From NCBI GenBank assembly GCA_041675505.1, contig JBAYTR010000002.1:1-64000 (forward strand): 64,000 nucleotides of DNA. The letters are read 5' to 3'. The notes beneath the pieces were generated by a model, which was given only the letters and a program-made list of their open reading frames with translations, searched no databases and was not told where the DNA came from. The stretch comes from JAGPCK01 sp041675505. GTDB lineage: Bacteria > Bacteroidota > Bacteroidia > UKL13-3. Positions 57,192-64,000 of this stretch are shown in pieces (position 1 is the first letter of the stretch; each line of letters starts with the position of its first letter). A program made the position numbers and the translations under genes.

Positions 57192-60100
57192 ATGGAACAA
57201 AAAAATAAGTACTGGAAAGGTATAGAACAACTGAACAATACTCCTGAGTATGTTCAAACCAAGAGAAACGAGTTTTCCGAGGGTTTACCTTTAGACGAAG
57301 TAATTTCAGAGAAAGACTTTGAACTTTCTTCCAACCGCAGGGACTTTTTAAAGTTCTTTGGTTTCAGCGTTTCGGCAGTAGCATTGGCTGCATGTAATAA
57401 TGCTCCCATCAAGAATGCTATTCCGTATGTGGTGAAACCCGAGCAGATTACTCCCGGTATTCCCAACTATTACGCATCAACCTGTAGCGCCTGTTCATCA
57501 GGTTGCAGTGTGTTGGTTAAAACCCGTGAAGGTCGCCCCATTAAAATTGAAGGTAACGAAGAGTCGCCTTTGTTTCAGGGTGGTGTTTGTGCGCAGGGAC
57601 ATGCCAGCATACTCAGCTTATATGATGTAGAGCGTTTCAAAAATGCATATGTAGGTGGCACAGAATCCAACTGGGAAACATTAGACAAAGAAGTTAAAGC
57701 CGGTTTAGCTAAAGCACAAAATATCCGCATCGTTTCAGGAACCGTTAACAGCCCTTCCATTAAGAAAGCGGTAGCTGATTTTGCAGTTAAATATCCATCA
57801 GCTAAACATGTGGTATATGAGCCTGTTTCTTACAGTGCTTTGATTGAAGCTAACAAACAAGCTTTTGGTAAAGCAGTAACTCCCGGGTTCCGCTTTGATA
57901 AAGCCAAAGCCATTGTTGGTTTTAATGCTGATTTCTTAGGTACCTGGATTTCTCCTGTGGAATACACCAAGCAGTATTCTAAAAACAGAAGACTCACCAA
58001 AGAAAATCCTACCATGTCACGTCACATTCAGTTTGAATCGCTGTTAACCATTACCGGTTCAAGTGCTGATGTTCGCGTGCCCGTTAAGCCATCAGAAGAA
58101 GGCGCTATACTCATCAGCCTGTATAATAAAATTGCTTCCATGGCTGGTGCTCCTGCACTAAGCAATGCTCAAAACATTGAAAAGGCAGGTAACATTATCG
58201 CTACTGCTGCTAAAGAACTTTGGGACAACAAAGGTGCTTCGCTGGTAATTTGCGGTACCAACAACATTGATCACCAACTTATAGTAGCAGCTATCAACAG
58301 CCTATTGGGTAACGTAGGTTCTACTGTTGATTTGGATAATTACTCCAACCAAAAAGCTGGTAACGACAGCGAATTCGATAATCTGGTAAAAGAAATGAAT
58401 GCCGGAACTGTTGATGCAGTTATCTTCTACAATACTAACCCTGCATACAGTTACAGCAATGCCAAAGCATTTGCTGACGGTGTAAAAAAATTAAGCCTTT
58501 CCGTTTCTACCGCCACATCATGGGACGAAACAGCTAAATTAGTTAAATACATTGCTCCTGATAATCACTACCTCGAGTCATGGGGTGATGCTGAACCTAA
58601 AGTAGGTTACTTTGGTTTGGTTCAACCTACCATTTCTCCTGTGTTCAAAACACGTCAGGTTGTAGAAAGTCTTTTAACCTGGGCTGATGTCAATACTGAT
58701 GCTTACAGCTACATACGTGAAAACTGGAAATCGGCTATACTCCCTCTTTCCGGAGGTGCTTCTTTCGATAGCTTCTGGAACAAGAGCCTGCATGACGGCT
58801 ACTTTGTAGCTCCTGAAAAAACTACTCAGGTGTATACCAATGCATCCAATTTAGGTAACGTAACCAATGCTGCTCTTACTGCTTACACCGCAGGAAAAGG
58901 TAAAATTGAATTGAGCCTCTACAGCAGTGTAGCTTTGCGTGACGGTAAAGAAGCCAACAACCCTTGGTTGCAGGAATTGCCTGATCCTATCTCCAGCGTA
59001 GTTTGGGATAACTACCTCGCTATTGCGAAGAACATAGCTGACGACTTAAAATTAGAAAACTTTGATCTGGTAAACATTAAAGCAGGTAATGCTACTCTTG
59101 AAAATGTTCCTGTATTAATACAACCCGGTCAACCAAACAATACTGCCTCAATCGCTTTAGGATACGGACGCACCGTTACCGGAAAAGTAGGAAAAGATGT
59201 TGGTTTGAACGCATTCGTACTGACTGCATCAAACAACGGACAAACCGGTTACACAGTTTCAGGCATCAACATTGAGAAAGGAAAAGGAAACCGCGAACTG
59301 GCTCAAACACAAACTCACAATTACATTGAGGGTCGTGAAATAATTAAAGAGGCTTCTTTGAGCGATTACATCAAAGATCCATTAGCCGGTAACCATGACC
59401 ACCACGGTTCATTGCGTGACAAAGACGGCAAACTGGTTTCCCTGTGGGCTGAGCGTGATAGCAAAGGACACAAGTGGGGAATGGTCATTGATATGAATGC
59501 CTGCACCGGTTGCGGTTCTTGCGTAGTAAGCTGTAATGCAGAAAACAACGTTCCAGTTGTTGGACGTAAAGAAGTACTTACCCGCAGAGAAATGCACTGG
59601 ATGCGTATTGACCGCTACTACAGCTTTAAAAACAAAGAAGGAAAAACATCCAACAAAGAAAAAGACATCAACAAAAATGTCGAAGACTTTGAAAATATTT
59701 CTGTAGCCTTCCAACCATTGATGTGTCAGCAGTGCAGTCACGCTCCTTGCGAGTCTGTTTGCCCTGTTTTAGCCACCGTACACAGTTCAGAAGGTTTGAA
59801 CCAGATGACTTACAACCGTTGTGTAGGAACACGTTATTGCGCCAATAACTGCCCTTACAAAGTAAGACGATTCAACTGGTTCCGTTACAACGACAACGAT
59901 AACTTTGATTTCCATTTCAACAATGATTTGGGTAAAATGGTTATCAATCCTGATGTAACCGTTCGTACCCGTGGTGTGATGGAAAAATGTACCTTCTGCG
60001 TACAACGTATACAGGCCGGTAAATTGAAAGCTAAAGTGGAAAACCGCTCCGTTCAGGACGGTGATATTAAAACCGCTTGTCAGCAATCATGCCCTGCTAA

Positions 60101-60326
60101 CGCTATCATCTTCGGAGATATGAATGATGCCAACAGTGAAGTAGCCAAAGCCATGAAAAATGAGCGCGGTTACCACCTGTTAGAAGAACTTAACGTTCAG
60201 CCTTCAGTTAACTACCTCACCAAAATTCGCAATGTTGAAGGAAGTCTGGTAGCAGAAGAACACCATGCCGCTGCTCACGGTGCTGAACACAAAGAAGAAG
60301 AACACAAAACAGAAGCAGCTCATTAA
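57192..60326 (+). CDS. actB: ActB, molybdopterin-like and iron-sulfur subunit of alternative complex III
   Basis: A 1044-residue fusion. NRRDFLKFFGFSVSAVALAACNN has a twin-arginine motif (Arg49-Arg50) and a lipobox Cys68, so it is exported and lipid-anchored. The N-terminal two-thirds is molybdopterin-oxidoreductase-like (STCSACSSGC, then GGVCAQGH); in known complexes this domain lacks the cofactor. The C-terminal third is a ferredoxin-like domain with CTGCGSCVVSC, CQQCSHAPCESVCP, CVGTRYCANNCPY, CTFCVQRI and CQQSCP for four Fe-S clusters. It ends in a His/Glu-rich tail. It relays electrons from the quinol site to ActA. Confidence 0.93.
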   Translation: MEQKNKYWKGIEQLNNTPEYVQTKRNEFSEGLPLDEVISEKDFELSSNRRDFLKFFGFSVSAVALAACNNAPIKNAIPYVVKPEQITPGIPNYYASTCSACSSGCSVLVKTREGRPIKIEGNEESPLFQGGVCAQGHASILSLYDVERFKNAYVGGTESNWETLDKEVKAGLAKAQNIRIVSGTVNSPSIKKAVADFAVKYPSAKHVVYEPVSYSALIEANKQAFGKAVTPGFRFDKAKAIVGFNADFLGTWISPVEYTKQYSKNRRLTKENPTMSRHIQFESLLTITGSSADVRVPVKPSEEGAILISLYNKIASMAGAPALSNAQNIEKAGNIIATAAKELWDNKGASLVICGTNNIDHQLIVAAINSLLGNVGSTVDLDNYSNQKAGNDSEFDNLVKEMNAGTVDAVIFYNTNPAYSYSNAKAFADGVKKLSLSVSTATSWDETAKLVKYIAPDNHYLESWGDAEPKVGYFGLVQPTISPVFKTRQVVESLLTWADVNTDAYSYIRENWKSAILPLSGGASFDSFWNKSLHDGYFVAPEKTTQVYTNASNLGNVTNAALTAYTAGKGKIELSLYSSVALRDGKEANNPWLQELPDPISSVVWDNYLAIAKNIADDLKLENFDLVNIKAGNATLENVPVLIQPGQPNNTASIALGYGRTVTGKVGKDVGLNAFVLTASNNGQTGYTVSGINIEKGKGNRELAQTQTHNYIEGREIIKEASLSDYIKDPLAGNHDHHGSLRDKDGKLVSLWAERDSKGHKWGMVIDMNACTGCGSCVVSCNAENNVPVVGRKEVLTRREMHWMRIDRYYSFKNKEGKTSNKEKDINKNVEDFENISVAFQPLMCQQCSHAPCESVCPVLATVHSSEGLNQMTYNRCVGTRYCANNCPYKVRRFNWFRYNDNDNFDFHFNNDLGKMVINPDVTVRTRGVMEKCTFCVQRIQAGKLKAKVENRSVQDGDIKTACQQSCPANAIIFGDMNDANSEVAKAMKNERGYHLLEELNVQPSVNYLTKIRNVEGSLVAEEHHAAAHGAEHKEEEHKTEAAH

Positions 60327-60361
60327 TTACAAACGAAAAGTAAAAAATTAACACTACTGAT

Positions 60362-61780
60362 ATGTACGAATCTCCAATAAGAGAAGTATTAGTAACAGGC
60401 GGTAAAACCTACACAGATGTTTCAAACGACATTTGCAGACCGCTTGAGAATAAACCTACCAAAGCATGGTGGTTTGGATTCATTATTTCAGCTCTTGTAT
60501 TAGGACTTTGGCTGGGAGCTACAACTTACACCCTCATGACCGGTATTGGTACCTGGGGGCTGAACAAAACTGTAGGTTGGGCATTTGATATTACCAACTT
60601 CGTATTCTGGGTGGGTATTGGTCACGCAGGTACTTTGATTTCGGCTATTCTTTTGCTGTTCCGCCAAAAATGGAGGATGTCCATCAACCGTTCAGCAGAA
60701 GCGATGACGATTTTCGCTGTAATATGCGCTGCATCATTTATCGTTTCACACATGGGTCGTCCGTGGGTAGCTTATTGGCCAATTCCTTTGCCAAACGCCT
60801 TCGGATCATTGTGGGTAAACTTTAACTCTCCATTGGTATGGGACGTATTTGCGATTTCGACTTACTTCTCGGTATCATTAGTTTTCTGGTACCTCGGATT
60901 GATTCCTGATATTGCTACCATTCGCGACCGTGCCACCACCAAAATGCGCAAATTCGCTTACGGATTTTTCGCTATGGGTTGGAATGGTTCAACCAAAACC
61001 TGGAACCGTTATGAATTGGTTTCCCTGATTCTGGCCGGTATATCTACGCCACTGGTACTTTCCGTACACACCATTGTATCTATGGACTTTGCTACTTCGG
61101 TTATACCCGGATGGCACACCACCATCTTCCCTCCTTATTTCGTTGCCGGTGCGATTTTCTCCGGATTCGGAATGGTGCTCACACTTCTGGTTATCGGACG
61201 TGTGGTGCTGAAACAGGAAGACTACATAACAATGGGTCACTTGGATGCTATGTGTAAAGTAGTAATGCTCACCGGCTCCATGGTAGGCTTGGCTTACATT
61301 ACTGAATTTTTCATCGCTTGGTACTCAGGCGTGGAATACGAACAGTATGCCTTTATTAACCGTGCTACCGGACCATACGCTTGGGCTTATTGGATTATGA
61401 TGAGCTGTAACCTTATTGCTCCTCAGGTATTCTGGACCAAATGGGCACGTTCAACACCTTGGTTCATTTTCTTACTCTCTATAATAGTGAACATAGGAAT
61501 GTGGTTCGAACGATTTGTAATTATCGTAACTTCATTGCACCGTGACTACATAACATCGAGCTGGGCAATGTATACCCCAACCATTACTGAGTTCAGTATT
61601 CTTTTGGGCTCATTCGGATTATTCTTCACCCTGTATTTCCTGTTTTGCCGCTATTTACCTACCATCAACATGGCAGAGATTAAAGCGATACTTCCTAAGA
61701 ACCATGATCACCACAGCAACGGACATGCACACTCGGGTGCATTTGTAAATGAGAAAGGAGCCATTGTTAATGAAAAATAA
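60362..61780 (+). CDS. actC: ActC, NrfD-like quinol-binding membrane subunit
   Basis: A 472-residue protein with about ten membrane segments in the NrfD/PsrC fold. WVGIGHAGTLISAILLLFRQKWR near residues 80-105 and SHMGRPWVAYWPIPLPN follow the ActC pattern. Later segments include TTIFPPYFVAGAIFSGFGM. A His-rich soluble tail (NHDHHSNGHAHSG) ends the protein. ActC binds quinol and probably couples oxidation to proton movement. It overlaps the following gene region by only a few bases from the annotated start. Confidence 0.93.
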   Translation: MYESPIREVLVTGGKTYTDVSNDICRPLENKPTKAWWFGFIISALVLGLWLGATTYTLMTGIGTWGLNKTVGWAFDITNFVFWVGIGHAGTLISAILLLFRQKWRMSINRSAEAMTIFAVICAASFIVSHMGRPWVAYWPIPLPNAFGSLWVNFNSPLVWDVFAISTYFSVSLVFWYLGLIPDIATIRDRATTKMRKFAYGFFAMGWNGSTKTWNRYELVSLILAGISTPLVLSVHTIVSMDFATSVIPGWHTTIFPPYFVAGAIFSGFGMVLTLLVIGRVVLKQEDYITMGHLDAMCKVVMLTGSMVGLAYITEFFIAWYSGVEYEQYAFINRATGPYAWAYWIMMSCNLIAPQVFWTKWARSTPWFIFLLSIIVNIGMWFERFVIIVTSLHRDYITSSWAMYTPTITEFSILLGSFGLFFTLYFLFCRYLPTINMAEIKAILPKNHDHHSNGHAHSGAFVNEKGAIVNEK

Positions 61781-62300
61781 TAACAAACTTATTCTGGGTA
61801 TTTACGATGATGCTGATAAAGCATTAGTATCAGCCCGACTGCTTAAGAAAAGCGGGTTCGATGTTGACGATGTATATACTCCATTCCCTATTCACGGTAT
61901 GGAAAAGGCTTTAGGCATTAAACGTTCACGTTTGGCTGTAGCTGCATTCATTTTTGCTATGACAGGAATGGTAACAGCTGTAACCATGATGGTATACATG
62001 TCATGGGGAGATGACTGGATGATTGATGTGGGTGGTAAACCTAACCTGCATATTCCTAACTACATTCCCGTAACATTTGAATTGTCTATCCTATTCACTG
62101 CATTTGGTATGGTGGCTACATTTTTTATTGTGAGCAGAATGGCACACGGTAAAAATGCAGAATTGATGCACCCGCGCCAAACTGATGACCGTATAGTGAT
62201 TGCAGTAAACCTGAAAAATGAGTCGGAGAACAAAGCTATAAGCGATATGTTCATCAGCAACGGAGCATTAGAAGTTAGAGAAAGAGAGGTAACTCAATGA
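61770..62300 (+). CDS. actD: ActD, DUF3341 membrane subunit
   Basis: About 176 residues: an N-terminal cytoplasmic domain (LILGIYDDADKALVSARLLKKSGF, VYTPFPIHGMEKALG) then two membrane helices (~55-75, ~95-117) and a soluble end. This is the DUF3341/ActD family. The ATG at 61770 is chosen; an AGGAG-like site at 61756-61760 precedes it, and the ATG at 61749 lies inside actC. It overlaps the actC stop by 11 bases and the next start by an ATGA. Confidence 0.9.
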   Translation: MKNNNKLILGIYDDADKALVSARLLKKSGFDVDDVYTPFPIHGMEKALGIKRSRLAVAAFIFAMTGMVTAVTMMVYMSWGDDWMIDVGGKPNLHIPNYIPVTFELSILFTAFGMVATFFIVSRMAHGKNAELMHPRQTDDRIVIAVNLKNESENKAISDMFISNGALEVREREVTQ

Positions 62301-62950
62301 AGCATTCTATAAAACTTATTTTATCAGGAGCAATTCTGATGGTTGCCGCTTCTTGCGGAAACGACCCTAACGATACAGGTATTGAATATGCACCTGATAT
62401 GTATGTATCGAAAGGATATGAACCATTCACACAACTCGAAGACCAGAAACGTGCGGTAATGAGTGAAAGCGGAAAAGAATGGCTCATTAACCCTGACGGA
62501 AAAAATATGCGTGAACCTGTAAAAGGAACCATTGCCCGCGGACAAATAGATTACGTATTTCCTTATGCAAAAACGGCTGAAGACTACGAACGTGCCGGTG
62601 CGGAATTAAAAAATCCGATTGCCGTAAACGATGAAGTATTGGCTGAAGGAAAACACCTTTATGAAATCAACTGTACCCCTTGCCACGCAGCTGACGGTAA
62701 CGGTAAAGGAACTATTGTACAGGACGGCAAATACCCTCAGGTACCTGCCTACGGTGATCGTCTTCCTACTATCAACCCAGGTAAAGCATATTACAGCATC
62801 ACTTACGGTAAAAACCTGATGGGTTCTTATGCCTCTTCCCTCTCTCCTGCTGAAAGATGGAAAGTGATTCACTACATTTATTCATTAGCCGGATTAACAG
62901 GAGCTGCACCTGCAGCAGCAACAACTGATTCAACCGCAACTACGAAGTAA
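62297..62950 (+). CDS. actE: ActE, monoheme cytochrome c lipoprotein
   Basis: A 217-residue lipoprotein: MKHSIKLILSGAILMVAASC with lipobox Cys20. One CTPCH heme motif lies at residues 126-130 within HLYEINCTPCHAADGNGKG; GKNLMGSYASSL holds the likely distal Met. The N-terminal ~100 residues contain the ActE-specific YEPF and NPDGKNMREPVKGTIARG segments. ActE is the peripheral monoheme subunit of alternative complex III. Ala/Thr-rich C-terminus. Confidence 0.92.
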   Translation: MKHSIKLILSGAILMVAASCGNDPNDTGIEYAPDMYVSKGYEPFTQLEDQKRAVMSESGKEWLINPDGKNMREPVKGTIARGQIDYVFPYAKTAEDYERAGAELKNPIAVNDEVLAEGKHLYEINCTPCHAADGNGKGTIVQDGKYPQVPAYGDRLPTINPGKAYYSITYGKNLMGSYASSLSPAERWKVIHYIYSLAGLTGAAPAAATTDSTATTK

Positions 62951-62982
62951 ACATCTACCAACACATTAAAGAGTACTATATC

Positions 62983-64000
62983 ATGGGACACGAACACGAA
63001 GTAGTGATAAAAGAAGAAAAATTTGAAATGAGCGCCAAAGACAAAAAAGTTGCTTTGGGATTACTCATTGGCGGATTTGTATTGGCCTTAATAGGCTACT
63101 TTACCGCTCACGCTCCTGATCATCACATGGTGGTAAAAAGACTTTGGGCAAACCTTATTGCCGATAGCTATTTCTTTTTCATCATCAGTTTATGCGCCAC
63201 TGCATTTATCGCTATTAAAGCGATTGCCAATGCCGGATGGCATACCTCAGTAAAACGTATACCGGAAGCTATGGGTACATTTATGCCCTTTGCAGCGGTA
63301 GTACTTATTGCTGTTCTTTTCCTTGGCGGACATGACATCTACCACTGGATGCATGAAGGAGTTACAGACCCTAATTCACCCCATTATGACAAAATAATTG
63401 CGGGTAAAAGCGGGTACCTTAATATCCCGTTCTTCATGGGCCGTTTGATTGTATTTGCGGGCATGTGGATTTTATTCGCACGCACATTCCGCAAATGGTC
63501 TTTACAGGAAGACATTGATGGTGGCTTAACTAATTTCGACAAAACATACAAAGCAGCAGCAGCATTCGTATTTCTTTTCGCATTCACCTTTTCTTCTTTC
63601 AGCTGGGATGTGATGATGAGTATTGACGTACACTGGTTCTCTACCATTTTCTCGGTTTACAATTTTGCCACCGGATGGGTAAGTGCCATTACCTGTATTG
63701 CTTTATTTACCATATACCTTAAAAGCAGAGGTTACCTCAATATCGTAAACGATGATGTTATCCATGACTTAGGTAAAATGATGTTTGCCTTCAGTGTATT
63801 CTGGACTTACCTGTGGGTAGCTCAGATGTTGTTGATTTGGTACGCAAACATTCCTGAAGAAGTAACCTATTACAAAGACCGTGTACGCCCGGGTTCTGGT
63901 TGGTCATTCCATTTCTACCTCAACGTAGCCTGCAACTTTGTTTTTCCATTCTTCACTCTTATGATGCGTGATGCAAAACGTAACAAAAAGTGGTTAGTTT
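62983..64000 (+). CDS. actF: ActF, second quinol-oxidoreductase membrane subunit (3' end outside window)
   Basis: The frame opens at ATG 62983, 32 bases after actE, and stays open to the window edge, giving 339 codons. The product starts MGHEHEVVIKEEKFEMSAKD and has about eight membrane segments so far. FLGGHDIYHWMHEG, PFFMGRLIVFAGMWILFAR, FTFSSFSWDVMMSIDVHWFST and VFWTYLWVAQMLLIWYANIPEE are ActF-type motifs. It is the NrfD-related partner of ActC. Usual continuation would be the rest of actF and then oxidase genes. Confidence 0.9.
   Translation, partial: MGHEHEVVIKEEKFEMSAKDKKVALGLLIGGFVLALIGYFTAHAPDHHMVVKRLWANLIADSYFFFIISLCATAFIAIKAIANAGWHTSVKRIPEAMGTFMPFAAVVLIAVLFLGGHDIYHWMHEGVTDPNSPHYDKIIAGKSGYLNIPFFMGRLIVFAGMWILFARTFRKWSLQEDIDGGLTNFDKTYKAAAAFVFLFAFTFSSFSWDVMMSIDVHWFSTIFSVYNFATGWVSAITCIALFTIYLKSRGYLNIVNDDVIHDLGKMMFAFSVFWTYLWVAQMLLIWYANIPEEVTYYKDRVRPGSGWSFHFYLNVACNFVFPFFTLMMRDAKRNKKWLV

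Noticed and set aside
1..64000. tRNA, rRNA, insertion sequences or transposase genes
   Set aside because: None recognised; no transposase or integrase motifs and no cloverleaf-like segments were found by reading.

Overview
The window looks like chromosomal DNA of a Bacteroidota bacterium. Evidence: a C-terminal type IX secretion (T9SS) sorting domain at the left edge, TAnnTTTG-type -7 promoter boxes, frequent TTG starts, moderate-to-low GC, and a complete-looking alternative complex III operon at the right. Every supported gene is on the + strand, and most neighbours overlap by a few bases or are separated by fewer than 20 bases.

Region 1 (1-4691): the end of a T9SS-secreted protein, then an UpxY/NusG-like antiterminator. 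Next come a dTDP-3-amino-3,6-dideoxyhexose set (3,4-ketoisomerase, N-acetyltransferase, aminotransferase) and a membrane-anchored GT2 glycosyltransferase. Region 2 (4692-12106): a block bounded by two related purine-rich repeat arrays, 44-bp units at 4851-5068 and 77-bp units at 11691-12027. An S23/four-helix-bundle gene lies directly right of the first array and is followed by a pyrimidine tract. The block also holds a winged-helix regulator with a degenerate nucleotidyltransferase domain, a sugar epimerase, a carbamoyltransferase/SGNH/SxtK-like/SxtJ-like module and a divergent NeuB.

Region 3 (12107-52393): about 40 kb of nearly gap-free surface-polysaccharide genes. It begins with nonulosonic acid genes (NeuC, a 2-hydroxyacid dehydrogenase, a deacetylase, a formyltransferase, NeuA) and a Wzx-type flippase. 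It continues with methyltransferases, Gfo/Idh/MocA oxidoreductases, SGNH hydrolases, epimerases, many GT-B and GT2 glycosyltransferases, a Wzy-type polymerase and four separate AsnB-type amidotransferases. It ends with an AAC(3)-fold acyltransferase, a second deacetylase-like gene, an SDR, a GT-C-like membrane protein, Glf, WecB, a WbuB-like GT, a reductase and a WecA/WbpL-like initiating transferase. A strong hairpin terminator at 52408-52449 closes the run. Together these predict a Wzx/Wzy-dependent heteropolysaccharide with deoxyaminosugars, a sialic-acid-like sugar, galactofuranose and amide, carbamoyl, methyl and acyl decorations.

Region 4 (52476-55621): separately promoted accessory sugar genes, a WlbA-like oxidoreductase and a membrane-bound WbpM/CapD-type 4,6-dehydratase. 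Region 5 (55712-64000): the alternative complex III operon actABCDE with actF running off the right edge, a quinol:cytochrome c oxidoreductase unrelated to the polysaccharide genes.

Limits: all family calls come from reading motifs by eye, with no database search. Exact sugar substrates cannot be read from sequence.
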